This document shows positions 50,182 to 61,718 of a stretch of 64,000 nt of DNA, piece by piece (positions within the stretch are counted from its first letter, which is position 1; each line of letters begins with the position of its first letter). This DNA is from Chrysophaeum taylorii (lineage: Eukaryota; Sar; Pelagophyceae; Pelagomonadales; Pelagomonadaceae), in the NCBI GenBank assembly GCA_029834535.1, contig JAQMWT010000466.1, positions 150,931-214,930 on the forward strand. Reading direction: 5' to 3'. The position numbers were made by a program, and so were the translations under genes. A model generated the notes under the pieces. It did no database searches, had not been told where the DNA came from, and was given only the letters and a program-made list of their open reading frames with translations.

Positions 50182-52328
50182 TATGTCTTCGTCACCCTAC
50201 GAAGATACTCTAGCTACTTGTGATGATGAGGACGCACCCCCAAGTGACCCTGCTGCGCACCAGGATGACGACGCACCGCCTCCTCCTACCTTGGACACCG
50301 AACTCAAGTTCGATGTTCGGCGCAAACGTCGTATCCCCGCTCATCCCATTCCTCGCAAATCCCTCGCACACGGATCTGCTGAATACCTCAACGCCAAAGA
50401 ACGTGCCAATCGCTTCCACCGGGTGCACCACTGCCCCGACAACGTTGCAGCCAAGGCCCCCAACGTACTGGCTCGCCCTGGCTTCTCTGCCTCAGATCTA
50501 CCGTATCGCGACTTATGCACCGACTGCATCGCGCACAACAAGCGCCACCCGCACAAGCACTTCAATCCGACCAAGCCCTATTTTGAGCAAACTCACAAAG
50601 CCGGCGAAGTCTGGGCGTGCGACGGCGGCTATGTGACAATTCCGTCAGAATGGGGTGGCTTCACTCATATCATTGTGTTCAAAGAACTTATCTCGAAGTT
50701 TCTCTTGGTGTACTTTACACGTACCACCAACGCCACGGAGTTCACTCAAGCTCTGGACTTTGTGTATGACTTTTGTCGTACACAACTCAACGTGCACCTG
50801 CGCACCCTCTACTCCAATGCTTTCAAGCCCTATTTTAGCCAGCACATTACCTCCCCGTCCCGCGTCGATAAGGGCATTCAGCTCATCGCTTTCCCGCCGT
50901 ACATGCACCACATTAACTTTGAAGTTGAGTCAGCCATCGGCTTCATCGCCTCCGCCTCCTCAACTCGCCTTCGCTCTCTCCTTAATGCTCATTATCGTGG
51001 CTCCAAGATCGTGGAACCAGCCATCATGTTTCCCTGGGCGGTGATACACACCATCCAAAGTTACAACCTTCTCCCGAACGCCACGCTCGAGCGCATTCAC
51101 CATGCTATCCTGAGTCCGCAAAAGCTACTCTACAATCAACTGAGCACTCCCCAGCATGACATGCTCAAGATCTTCGGCGCTGAATGCTACCTTCTATTGG
51201 AACCCCACGAGCACCACAAATGGGAACCGTGCCGCCGCAAATACTTATATCTATGTTGCGCCAACGCGCTAAACCCGCTCGTCTCCCCACGCGTTGACCA
51301 TATTACCGACGTCGTCCTCAACCCTGAAAACGGACAAACCCGTGTTTCGTCCAAGCTGCAATTCCTCTACATGCTCCAGCATCCTACTCCTGATCCTGAA
51401 CTTGCTCCTCCGCCTCACGCTCCTCCCGCGCCTTTCTCGCTCACACCCCACGCTGCTATCCAAGACCATTACATTCAGAGGGGGACACGGACACCTCATC
51501 CTCAGAGGGGGCACTCTCCACCTCCCTCAGCTCCTTCTTCATCCCCTACTCCTGCTTCTCCTCCTCCGACGCTCCCGTCGACGATTCTGGCTCTATGCCA
51601 CCGCCGCCCTTGCTTCCCTCTTACAAAGAACTTTTTGCACAAGATGACCTCGTTCTTGTATCAGGCTCCAAACAACCTAACAACCGCAAGGCTGCCTATA
51701 TGAAAAATATCCAAGCCCGGCTGCAAGCGTCTACTATTGGTGCTTACAAAGCCGCTGGTGGCAAACTCGCCGATTTCCGCTGGGATCTTCGCCACCACTT
51801 TCCTACGTTCAAGTCTCCCGCCCTCTCCGCCCTACATATCAATGGTGGTATCCTCTGGTCTGCTATCTGCTCAGAGGGGGAACATGCGTTGTTAGCTCGA
51901 CTTCTCCTCCCGTTGCGCACTGACTTACTTTCCCGTTACCCTCACGTCGATGGTTACTTCGCCCACGCTAAGTGCGCATCCAGCATCCCAGCCGCAGCTT
52001 TTCTAACTGCTGATGGTTCACCTACGCGCTCCATTTCTTAGCCTCTTTTAGCTGCGTTCACTGAGCACGCCGCTGCCTTTGGCATCTCTTCACTACAGTA
52101 TGCACTTACGTATCTGGCTCCGACCAGCTTTATCGATCATAATTCTTCCGAGTTTGGCGCTAATTCTGCATCTCTGTCTGACTTGGAGGAATACCTTCTG
52201 GTCTCTACAGAGTATATCACTCAGGTCTTACATGCCGACCCTACTATCCATATTCAACTGGAATCTGCTTCCTCTACCCCTCCGACTGACGCTGTTTCCG
52301 CTTATCCCGAAGTCGCGCACACTGCCTC

Positions 52329-52349
52329 GACCGCAACGTCGTTTAACTA
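52329..52349 (+). other. SLNY boundary motif, site 3 (element 2)
   Basis: 21-nt repeat, here STATSFNY (one base changed from SLNY), between integrase and RT. Confidence 0.8.
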
Positions 52350-54229
52350 TAGTTCACCAGCCACTGTTGGTCCTGATGAATACAAGGTCCAAGAAGCAGA
52401 CGTCTCCATCGATGAATAAAAGCTCAAGTGCCTCCACGGTATGTCGCCTGAAGACAGGCACGCCTACCTCAAGGCCATCGCCAAGGAAATCCACGACATT
52501 GTCCGCTTTGGCTGCTTCAGGCTTTCATTACCCGACGGTGTCTCACGTCCTCTTGACAGCAGGATGGTGCTGAAGATTAAAACGGACTCTGCATGCAAAT
52601 ACGTTAAGCACAAGGCTCGCCTCGTGCTACGTGGCTTCCTAGCCTCCCTTGGCGTCGATTTCTTTGGCACCTTCAGCCCAATGGCCACAATGACCGCAAT
52701 CCGAGTACTACTGGCGATTGCAGCATACAAGCAGTTGCCTGTCTACCACGCAGACGCCCCGAACGCCTTCGTTCAGTCTGACATTGATGCAAACGTCTAC
52801 GTTCAGTTACCAGACGGTATCAAGCTTATAGACCCCGATGATGCCAAATACAAGGGCCGACGCCTACCGAAACTGCTGAAGTCACTTTATGGACTTCGGC
52901 AATCGCCATCTCTTTGGAACAAAGAGATAGACGGCTTCTTCCGTAGCCTTGGCTACAAGCCCCTGCATTCGGACTCTTGCCTATATGCTCGAGTATCCGC
53001 ACATGCTAAGTTCGTCGTATGCAGTCTCTCTGTAGACTACATTGTTATTGTATCCAATGATGACACTCTTCGTACTGAGTTACAGGATGCCCTCCACAAA
53101 CGGTATGCTGTAGAACAGTTTGAATCCATACCCTCCTAGGCTTGCGTGTGTGTCGTACATCTGATGGATCCATTTCTCTGGATGTGCAAGCCAAGCTCGA
53201 TGAACTCTTCGCTGATCATCCTGTCTTGCAGCAACTTACTCCGCTTAAATATCCTATGTCCTCGTCCTTCAAGTATAAAGATGGCACTCCCAGCTCTGAA
53301 TCAGAGTTGTACATCAACTCGCACTTTGCCGCCCTCCTTGGCAAGCTGGTGTTCATGCAAGTCGCCTGCAGACCTGACTTCTCGCAAGCCTTGGGCAGAT
53401 GTTCGCGTGGTATGCATGCACCCACGTACGTTCATGTCCAGATGCTAGAACACTTGCTCCGCTACCTGAGGAAGCCGGAAAACCGCTCACTTCGCCTCTG
53501 GTTCATCCTAAAGGTAATGCTATTGAAGCTCACCTTCGCACTGTTTTCGCTAATAGAATCGATTTCCTACTGTGGTCGACTACCAACCGCAGGATGTATC
53601 CACAGGACAGTTTGATCCCTTAGTAGCCATGGTTGACGCTGACAATGCCCCTTTCCTAGCACAGGAAGATAGGAAATCTACCACCGGGTTTGTCTTCTAT
53701 CTTTTCAACTGCCTTATTTGTTGGAAAAGCAAGCTTCAACCGATTGTCTCCTGCTCAACTCACGAAGCTGAGTTGATTGCCCTCAGTATTTGTGCTGATG
53801 AAGCTGTTTGGCTACGCAAGCTGCTGTTGGAACTTTCCTTTGTCGTCAACCCCACCTTCTACGTCAACAATGTTAATGGTGAGAACGCCGCTGATCCTGT
53901 TGACTTCGATGACAACGACAACCCAATTGCTGAAGATATGCGCTTCATCAGAAGCCCCCTCTCTTATCTGACAATGCTGCTGCTGTTCACACCTCTAATA
54001 ACCCAGATGGATCCTCTCGCTCCAAGGCACTGTCGACCAGATGGTTTAAGATCCGTGAGTACATCTCGCTACAGAAAATTCGAGTCCATCATGTTCCCGG
54101 CAAGCTAAACGTGGCTGATGGTTTTACAAAGCCACTTGCTGCTGAGTTCTCCACTTTTCGTTCTCTACTCGGTATGCATCATGCCTCTGATGACAAGCCT
54201 CTACAGGATTGAAGATGCCTAACCCCAGT

Positions 54230-54250
54230 GACCGCAACGTCGTTAAACTA
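54230..54250 (+). other. SLNY boundary motif, site 4 (element 2), after the RNase H stop
   Basis: The RNase H frame ends in TGA (54209-54211), then reads RCLTPVTATSLN and TAG. The layout is the same as in element 1. Confidence 0.8.
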
Positions 54251-54333
54251 GCCCTGGCCCTACCTTCTTTAGCCACAATTTTTGTGCCCTACCTTCTTTA
54301 GCCACCATTTTTGTGTGCGGGAGTGTGTCACCT

Positions 54334-56219
54334 ATGTCCTTTTCTTGGCACTCTCGTGGCCGCGGCTTCTCCCCAGTCGTTCGAAGGACAGTCCCACGCT
54401 CGCTCTCCACGGCCGAACCTTCCACCAGGTTGTCGCAAAAGCGACAAACCATGACTGCTGCTACCACACAGGCTGCTGCGGTTGCACCGACACAAGCCGT
54501 GCATGTCTCACCTCAGTCGCTGACGTTCCAGGACTACCTCAGCATTGACTCTGCTGCGTACGAGCGAGGAATCTCTCTCTGAGAACTACCGTGTTCCTGT
54601 CGCCCCATTTCTCTCTTCTTTTATGCGAGTGGAACTCCTTACTACTCTTCATTCCGTTTATGAGTCTAATGACTCTTCATTACTTGTGGAAGTGGTTACA
54701 TTCATATCCATGCGTTTACCCATTACTATCCCTAGGGAAGCTGCTCCTGCTATTGCTTCTATTGGCTGCTACAGAGGCCCCAAACGCGAACGTTTCATTT
54801 TGTCGTCCTTTTGCACGCAATGCCTCGATGATCTTGGACAACCGACTTTCCTTGACTCAACCACGTGTAGTTCCAAGGCGCAAACGCCCCGTGAACTACC
54901 TACCAATGTAGTGAGTCACCTCAACATGGACGACCATAAGAAGAATGGTCACATCCCCATTTCTGCTACTACTGTTGGCTTGTGCTTCGCGTGTCAAAAT
55001 ACTGATCAGGTGCATACGCAACCTACCGTATATGCTCGCAATGATACTTCTTTCCAATTCCCTTGTGATGCGCCCTCAGCTGGTCATATACGCGCCACCC
55101 TCATACGCGTCTATCATTTGCCAAGGGAGTTATACTCTTTTGACAAGTATGTTAGCTCAGCACCCGTCACTTGTTAACTTGGTCTTATCCGTATCCGCTA
55201 TAGCCACAGATCCCACCACACAATTGCCATTCGCACTGGACCTTCGGCTTATAACACAGATGCACCTTGAGCATCTTATTTTCCTTGTGACTCTTGTTCG
55301 AACACAGAGTCGCAAAGCTCAGGCTATGTTCAAACCACCCAAATTCCAGCATGTGGTCACTACTGTTGCTCAATCTTGGGTACAACATCTTGACGACTAC
55401 GTATCATCTTCAGATGATACAAAACCGCCGTCACTCCTGGATGAGATGTTCGGCCCCACTTATACTCAGGCAGAACATCAAGACTTTCTGCGCTTTTAAA
55501 ACGGAAAATACCCTTCACTTACACAGCATGTGTTGACTGAAACGTCGTTGAACTACTTACGCTCCACGCCAGACCCTACTCTGGAGATATCCTCGCCATC
55601 GTCACATCCTACGTCTTTTGCTTCGCTTGCTGACTTCGATGCCTTGCGTCAACAAGTCGAACAACACCAGGAAACTCTTCGAGTCCACACTCGCAAGGTC
55701 AACGCTCTCAGTGCTGAGAATCTATCCCTACGCACAGATCTACATGCTGCTATTGCTTCAATCACCTCGCTGGAGAGCCGGCTCTGTCCTCCTACAGCCA
55801 ACGCCTCCAACCACTCTTCTCCGGACGATCACCTTCTTCATCTGCGTGACAAGTTACTCTCGTGTATTCAGAGTATTCCTCTCTCATGTGAATCGGAAGA
55901 CTCTTCTATCTTCACGGATCCGTTCGCCGAGTCCAACTTCTTGGAAAACCAACTGGACACCCTACAACTCGACTCGCTTGTTCCATCCATACTGAATGCT
56001 TTACTTGCACTCACATTTCGCATGGTACCACACCATTCAGCTATTGGTGTTCACCACCTTACAGCAGAAGCTGACGACGATACCAACACTCTCGAACCAG
56101 TAACGATGTCTACCACCTCAGATAACCCTAACACACTGTCTGTTGTACCTGTGTTTCGTAACGTTCTGGTCAAAAGCATCAAATCTTTTCTCAGCTCCTC
56201 CACCAAACCTAAGCCTTAA
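54334..56219 (+). pseudogene. Element 2 ORF3, broken
   Basis: ATG 54334 opens MSFSWHSRGRG as in element 1 but with a shorter RG run. Frames change near 54580 and 55177, and a TAA interrupts at 55498. The C-terminal part, 55530-56219, is open: LTETSLNY, then a heptad-like helix (ALRQQVEQHQETLRVHTRKVNALSAENLSLRTDL) that predicts a coiled coil, then an acidic/Leu-rich end. This shows that the ORF3 C-terminus, split in element 1, was originally one reading frame. Confidence 0.75.
55535..55555 (+). other. SLNY boundary motif, site 5 (element 2)
   Basis: 21-nt repeat with two changes, coding LTETSLNY, inside ORF3. Confidence 0.8.
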
Positions 56220-56355
56220 GACACTCCTTCTATACTCTTGATGCTTCGTATGTGACCTCTGCGACCATCAAGGCTGTATAATCCTTTTTTCTTTCCTTCA
56301 TCATCGTCTTTCTCAAGAGATGTTCTATAGTTGCGGTTATGACATCTCGAGGGGG

Positions 56356-56578
56356 TGCAGAGAAACCTGATGCCTCTTACCCTTATCCGTCCGTTGAGAA
56401 CGTGATCTCTTCCTTACCCTTCTTCTTCCTTTCTACACAGTCAATTAGTCCTCTGATTTGTGCTCAAGCTCATCATCATGGTCTAGCGCGTCCCGAGGTA
56501 TGTAGCACTATACACTTAACCTTTCTCGTGTAGTTCTAGATGCCGCCTGTCGTGTTCTGAGGATATAGAGAACATACC
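56356..56578 (+). repeat. Element 2 3' LTR, first part
   Basis: Begins with TGCAGAGAAA after the polypurine tract (56347-56355) and is cut after AACATACC by element 3. It continues at 61605. Confidence 0.9.
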
Positions 56579-56673
56579 TGTGAAGAAGCTATGACACTTA
56601 CCCTGCACCACGTATCCAGTATCCTTACGTCTTTCTCTTATCGCTAGTCTAACGCCTCATACCATTCGTAATA
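56579..56673 (+). repeat. Element 3 5' LTR (95 bp)
   Basis: It differs from the 3' LTR by one C and one substitution at the last position but one. TGGTAGCAGGTG follows at 56674, a standard-type primer-binding site that starts with the complement of a tRNA CCA end and so differs from the family of elements 1 and 2. Confidence 0.92.
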
Positions 56674-56780
56674 TGGTAGCAGGTGTTCGTTGCCGAACGA
56701 CCTGAGCTTGACTTCACGGACAACAGCGACCCTCCTCGGCTTCGGTTCATTGCTACGTGTTCGGTTCGTTATCGTTTATC

Positions 56781-57535
56781 ATGTCCTCGATCGAAATTAA
56801 GGATAGCAAGCTTTCACAAAAACTCGATGCTTTCAGTGGTGAGCGACATCTTTTTCACCAATGGACCCGGCGCCTGGAAAACATGATCATTTCCACCGGT
56901 GATCGCATTATCTTGACCACTGACACTTGGACTAGCATTTCCGCTTCTGGCTGCTCTGAAGAAGAATTTGGTCTCAAGCAGCAACGCTGGTACAGCGCAC
57001 TCTTCATGGCACTACCAATGCATGATACCTTTCTTAACAAGTTCATCACTGGTGTTCAAGTTGCTCGGCATCATCAAGATTTCCCTGACTCAAGTGCATT
57101 GCAGTTGCTTCAAACGAAAATCCCCGACTCGCTCTTGTCTAAGGATCTCATTGCACTTGATCCTAAATTGCGCACATATGATGGTTTCGTTGATCGCCTC
57201 CACAGTAAAGTTTTTTGATTATCTTCAGACCAAGTCTGTGCACGTTCATGCTACGTTCCGTGAAAGTCCCGTCATCGTGAACGTTCCACTTTTATGGTCG
57301 CCATCCTTCTGAAAAGTATTTTCATCGCTTCAGCTTTGCGCTCTCAACAACGTTCTAGCCCACGCCCTCTTTTCGATCATCATTCCGTCACCCACCTTCA
57401 TCTTCACGTGGTTTTCATCGCAAGCGCCAACGCCATACTGATCTTTGTCACTTTTGTGGTATTCCTGGGCCATCACCAGAAAGATTGTCATAAGCGTCAG
57501 CGCTATTTGCTCTCAAGCTACCGCCCGCCCACGGC
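56781..57535 (+). pseudogene. Element 3 gag
   Basis: From ATG 56781, a Copia Gag (UBN2-like) is open to 57218: KLDAFSGERHLFHQWTRRLENM, WYSALFMALPM, then HHQDFPDSSALQLLQTKIPDSLL. After frame changes a zinc knuckle is seen at about 57445-57490, with CHFCGIPG in one frame and GHHQKDC in the next, i.e. a CCHC finger split by one base. Confidence 0.8.
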
Positions 57536-60500
57536 ATCAACACCAATACCCACGTCGGTTGCATTCCCAATACCCACCTCGGTCCACTCCCAATACCCAC
57601 CTAGGCCCCATCCACCCTTCTACCAACACCATCTTTTCACCCCCAATCCACCCTTGCCACCATCTCAATCCTCTCCGCCGCTTCTTGCGTTGCCACCCTC
57701 CACCACACCCTCTGTCCCGCCTTCCACCGCTGTCACCCTTCTGGGCCCATCCCTTTCTGCACCCACCTACCCGTCCTACTTTCCACCTTCTTTCCATCTC
57801 CCCTCCATTCACCAAGTCCTTTCCTCCACCAACGCCCTTACCGCTCTGCTCACCGCTCGTGAGCGCGACTACCTTCACAGCACCAACCTTCGTCTCGTTG
57901 TCTATGATACCGGCGCCATCGTCAGCCTTTTAATTCTCCCGCTGGCTTCACTGACCTGGACAACACTCAACAACCATCATTCTGCTATCGGCACTGGCTC
58001 TGTTTCCGGTTCTGGCACTGCTCACTTAACGTTCCCTTCAATTGGTCCTCTTGACAATCGTGGTCTTCCTTCTCCTGCACCCACTCTCCGCCCCTCATGG
58101 TATACATGTCGCGTTTCCGCATACCCTCATCTCTCCTGGCCTTGGTGACAAACGGATTCTTTCGGATCATTCCCTTGAACAAGTTGGTTACGATTGCCAC
58201 ACCATTCAGGCCGTTGATCCTGCTTATCCGCAACGTATTTTACGTCACCGTCAAACGCATCACGTTATTCCCCTGCTTCGTCGCTGTGGTCTTCTTTTGA
58301 TCGTCTGTTGGATCGGCAATACGACCGCTGCGCCCTACACGGACTACGTTTCACCTTTGGCATTTTCTTCTTCCCCTCGTGTCCATGATCCTTGTGCGTT
58401 TCCCGCTGTGTCTCAACGCACTCAACTAACTTTCGATCTTTGGCATGCTCGTCTTGGTCATTATAGTCCTGCCTATCTTCGGCGTTTATCTTCTCTTGCT
58501 GTTGGCGCACCGTTTTTCCCGAGCTCCGCGTCGCTTTCTTTTGTCCTGCTTGTGCTCTCGGTAAAATGCATGCTGCGCATGTTGGCCAACGTAAAGCTCA
58601 TGCTTCCACTTCGTGCTCCTTCCTCCGAGCCTTTGTCGTCCACGTGCCGTTGCGCCCTACCTTATCCACGCCGATCTCATGTTTGCTGGCGTCCCATCTT
58701 ACATATATCGATCGCGCGATCCTCGTCGATGATCATACGCGCCGCCGCACGCTTTTCTCCACGACACGATGCCCACGAACGCTCGTCAATTCGAACTTTC
58801 TGTCTACCGTGGTTCGCCCATTCGGATATCGCATTGCCCTCATCTACACCGACCGTGACCGCTCTCTTATGGGCCAATTCGAAACCTTCTGTCTAGGCAA
58901 CAATATTGCGCTTCGGCGCGCTCCGGCAGCACAATCCAAAACTTCACAGACTCACGCTTTCCGGTGTTGTGGAACGCTCTCATCGCGCAACCGCGGATAT
59001 TACTCACTCTTTTGGTACATGCGCACCGTCCACCTGATTTTTGGCGTTGGCCATGGAAACGGCTGACTTCATCTCTGAGCGTATGCCAAATGCCTCTAAT
59101 CCTGGATATATGACATATGAAATGCTACATGAAACACTCCGCGTGTCGATTTTCTTCGTGTTTGGGGCTGTCCTGCTGCAATTCTTACTGGCGACAAATG
59201 GCGCCAAAGCTATAACCGGCATCTTCATTGGGTATCCCTCTGCAGGCCCTGGATATCGCATATTGCTTCAACGCCCCACAGGTCCGTCATCCACACCTCG
59301 ATTGATGTTGTTTTTGACGAAAATTTCGCTCTGCGTAAGTCACTGTCCACCCAACCCCCCTCCGTCTCTCGTGGATTCTCGTTTTCCTGACTTGTTTTTA
59401 TTACGACCCTCGTCTATCTTCGGCCGTAGCCCCTATCTTCTGTTTTTGATGCTCCGGGCCGGCCTTATCGGGACTGATCACCCCAGAGACACTGCCTACA
59501 TTGTTACCGGCCAATACGAAACGGTGCACCATTACGTCGTGCCAAACGGGGCCGACCGCGCAAAGTCGATAACTTTTGGGCCATTTTTCATCCAATCACA
59601 ATGTTGATACGGGCCATTCTGATGTTGATACGGGCCATTCTGATGTCGATACGGGCCATTCTGTTTCCTCTGTCGCTTCTGTTTCCCCCTGTCACTCTTT
59701 GTATGTCTCTTCTGTTAGCTTTCGTTTGTTAGTTCATTATGTCTTCTTCCCCTTTGTTTAGCTAACACCCTTGTTGATCCTCATGCACACGTTTATTACT
59801 CTGCTTCCGAAGAAAGTCCAGTATTCAGACCTGACGAAACTACTATCACTTCCACCATTTACGTGAAGCTTTAGCTCCGACCAATCCTGAGCGTCCTGGC
59901 TGGTTGCAAGCCATCGCTAAAGAATACAGCTCTCTGGTCAACTTGGTTGTTGGGATGTGATTCGCCTCCCTCAGACTTTTCTGGCAACATTTGTACCCTC
60001 AAGTGGATCCTCCGCAAGAAGTATGACTCTGGCCGCTTCAAATCGTACAAGGCTCGCCTTGTCGTCCGCGGTTACAGGTTCACGGCGTTGATTATCATGA
60101 CACCTACTGCCGGTTTTAACATCGTCGATCCGTTTCTTTCTGACCTTTGTCGCTGTTCATGACTGGGATTTGCACAAGTTGGATGTTAGCTCCGCTTTTA
60201 TTCAAGCTCCCATTGACGAAGACATCTATGTCTGGCCACCCGAAGGCTATGCTCTCGCCAACCCACCGATGGTTCCAAAATCGTTTAAAGCTCCGTCGCT
60301 CTTGGTATGGTTGCAAACAAGCTTGTCGCAATTGGTGGCTTTATTTGGAACGCTTCCTTCTCAATGATTGTGGCTTCGTCCGCGGATCTGGTGACACTTG
60401 CCATTACAAGCTGTGCTCAATTCTACCGTGGTCCTCCGTCTCGTTTTGGTCGTTGATGATCTTCTTGTGGCGCACCCTCCTCATTGCATTGGCCATTACC

Positions 60501-61376
60501 AAGCTGACTTTCCTCCGTTTCCGCGCTTTCACTGACGTCAATGAACTCGATCTCACCTCTCGTTGGTCTTGCATTACGCGTGATCGCCCTCGGAGAACCC
60601 TCACTCTTGACCAATCATGCGTAAATCCTTACCGAACATCGCTTCATCAACAGTAAACCCGAAATCACTCCCTCCAAAGGTTTCATCTTTCTGCGGCTGA
60701 TTGTCCTCCGGTCTCCAGATCACATTTCATGGCACGCATCCCTTTTCGCCGTATTGTTGGCTGTGTCCTCTTCATCTCCATCATGACTCGCCCTGATATC
60801 ACTTGGTCCGTCATTCAGTGCGCGTTTTCCCACAATCCTGGTAAACCCTGGCACGCTTTATCCCACACTCTGTGTTATCTCAACGGTACTCAGGATCTTG
60901 CCCTTATTCTTGGTCGCGATTCTACCCTTCATCTCTGTGGTTATTCCGACTCCAGCTGGGCCGACGACCCTGATGACCGCCACTCTACAACTGGGTTTTT
61001 TTTGCTCCGGCTCTATGATAGCCTACTGCCCCGCTCAATGGCACACCTGCTCGTTCTTCTTTCGAAGCTGGATTGCTTGCTCTTTTGCTACTGCTGAGCT
61101 CTCTGGGCTTCTCAAACTTTTTGATGACTTTGATCTCCCTCGTCACACGGTCCCAATGTATGTTGATAATAGCACCACCGTCACCCAAGTTCGTCTCCAA
61201 TGTCCCACGGCGCACCCGCCATATTGACATTCGCTTTTACAGTACCGCCGAATATCATCGCAACCACATCATCGATCTCAAGCACATACCCCGCCTTAAC
61301 AATCTTAGCGACATTTTCACCCGCAGTACGGAAGCTCCTTCCTTCCTCCGGCTTCGTGCTCGTTACCTCACTTCGT
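57536..61376 (+). pseudogene. Element 3 Pol, multiply frameshifted
   Basis: In order: a Pro/Thr-rich spacer; protease LVVYDTGAIVSLL (DTGA, near 57900); pre-integrase FDLWHARLGHYSPAYL (near 58435); integrase acidic motif YTDRDRSLMGQFETFC (near 58850); RT with KWILRKKYDSGRFKSYKARLVVRGY (60003-60075) and KLDVSSAFIQAPIDEDIYV (60176-60230); MTRPDITWSV; RNase H SDSSWADDPDDRHSTTGFF (60946-61005) and the end IDLKHIPRLNNLSDIFTRS. At least ten frame changes occur, so it encodes nothing functional. Confidence 0.85.
59602..59664 (+). repeat. 21-bp tandem repeat, three copies
   Basis: GTTGATACGGGCCATTCTGA-type units (VDTGHSD when translated) in the linker between integrase and RT of element 3; the third unit has one substitution. 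Confidence 0.9.
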
Positions 61377-61508
61377 GATCTTCGCCCTGGTCTCTGTTGT
61401 CTCTCTTTTTCTTGCCACAATGCCTCTGTGACGTCTTCCTCAGAGCTTCTCCTCTGTGAGCGTCTCACTTACCCCTTTTTTTCTTTTTTCCTTCTTTTCC
61501 AGCACCTG

Positions 61509-61604
61509 TGTGAAGAAGCTATGACACTTACCCCTGCACCACGTATCCAGTATCCTTACGTCTTTCTCTTATCGCTAGTCTAACGCCTCATACCATTCGT
61601 AACA
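61509..61604 (+). repeat. Element 3 3' LTR (96 bp)
   Basis: Nearly identical to 56579-56673. It is preceded by a pyrimidine tract ending in CAG (61470-61502) and not by a purine tract. Confidence 0.92.
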
Positions 61605-61718
61605 ATACCTTTCATTCCCCGAATTGACCTGCCAGACGTTCATGATGAGACGGGATGGTTTCCCAGGTGAATTACCACTGCATGCTAAATGTTACCACTG
61701 CATGCTAAATGCTCTGCA
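61605..61718 (+). repeat. Element 2 3' LTR, second part
   Basis: Begins with the duplicated ATACC and ends at CTCTGCA. It contains a ~20-bp tandem duplication (TTACCACTGCATGCTAAAT, about 61672-61710) not seen in the other LTRs. Confidence 0.9.

Larger units (their letters stand above)
48600..54211 (+). pseudogene. Element 2 Pol, broken and catalytically mutated
   Basis: Pre-integrase is at 48627-49500. Integrase lies in one open frame at 49502-51703, with the zinc motif HRVHHC...LCTDC, WACDGGY, a YSNAF where element 1 has YSDAF (second catalytic Asp changed to Asn by AAT at 50816-50818), and FEVES. RT is at 52441-53139, with the active-site box SVDY in place of SVDD (TAC at 53038-53040). RNase H is at 53572-54211 with DRKSTTGFVF and HEAELIALS. 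There are in-frame stops near 52040, 52419 and 53140. Both integrase and RT are therefore expected to be inactive even apart from the frameshifts. Confidence 0.9.
56579..61604 (+). mobile_element. Element 3: 5-kb Copia retrotransposon nested in the element 2 LTR
   Basis: Direct LTRs are at 56579-56673 and 61509-61604, starting TGTGAAGAAG and ending in CATTCGTAACA (TA for CA in the 5' copy). The 5-bp target duplication ATACC is at 56574-56578 and 61605-61609, and the uninterrupted sequence AACATACCTTTCATT is found in the other LTRs of the family. Inside are gag with a CCHC knuckle, protease, integrase, RT and RNase H in Copia order. It has no SLNY motif and no extra 3' ORF, so it is a different lineage. 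Confidence 0.95.
45554..61718 (+). mobile_element. Element 2: decayed second copy of the 12-kb Copia family
   Basis: It is collinear with element 1 but on the plus strand: 5' LTR 45554-45867, primer-binding site, gag, pol, ORF3, polypurine tract, 3' LTR 56356-61718. The 3' LTR is interrupted by element 3. Without element 3 it is about 11.1 kb. It differs from element 1 by a ~190-bp deletion near 46555 at the start of gag, a ~760-bp difference in the protease, a 91-bp retroposed insertion in the leader and many point changes. The flanking five bases (GACAG left, GATAA right) differ by two transitions, so a target duplication is uncertain. Confidence 0.92.

Noticed and set aside
57850-61380. 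Element 3 as a truncated copy of the 12-kb family
   Set aside because: Different LTR, primer-binding site, DTGA protease and RT sequence, and no SLNY motif.
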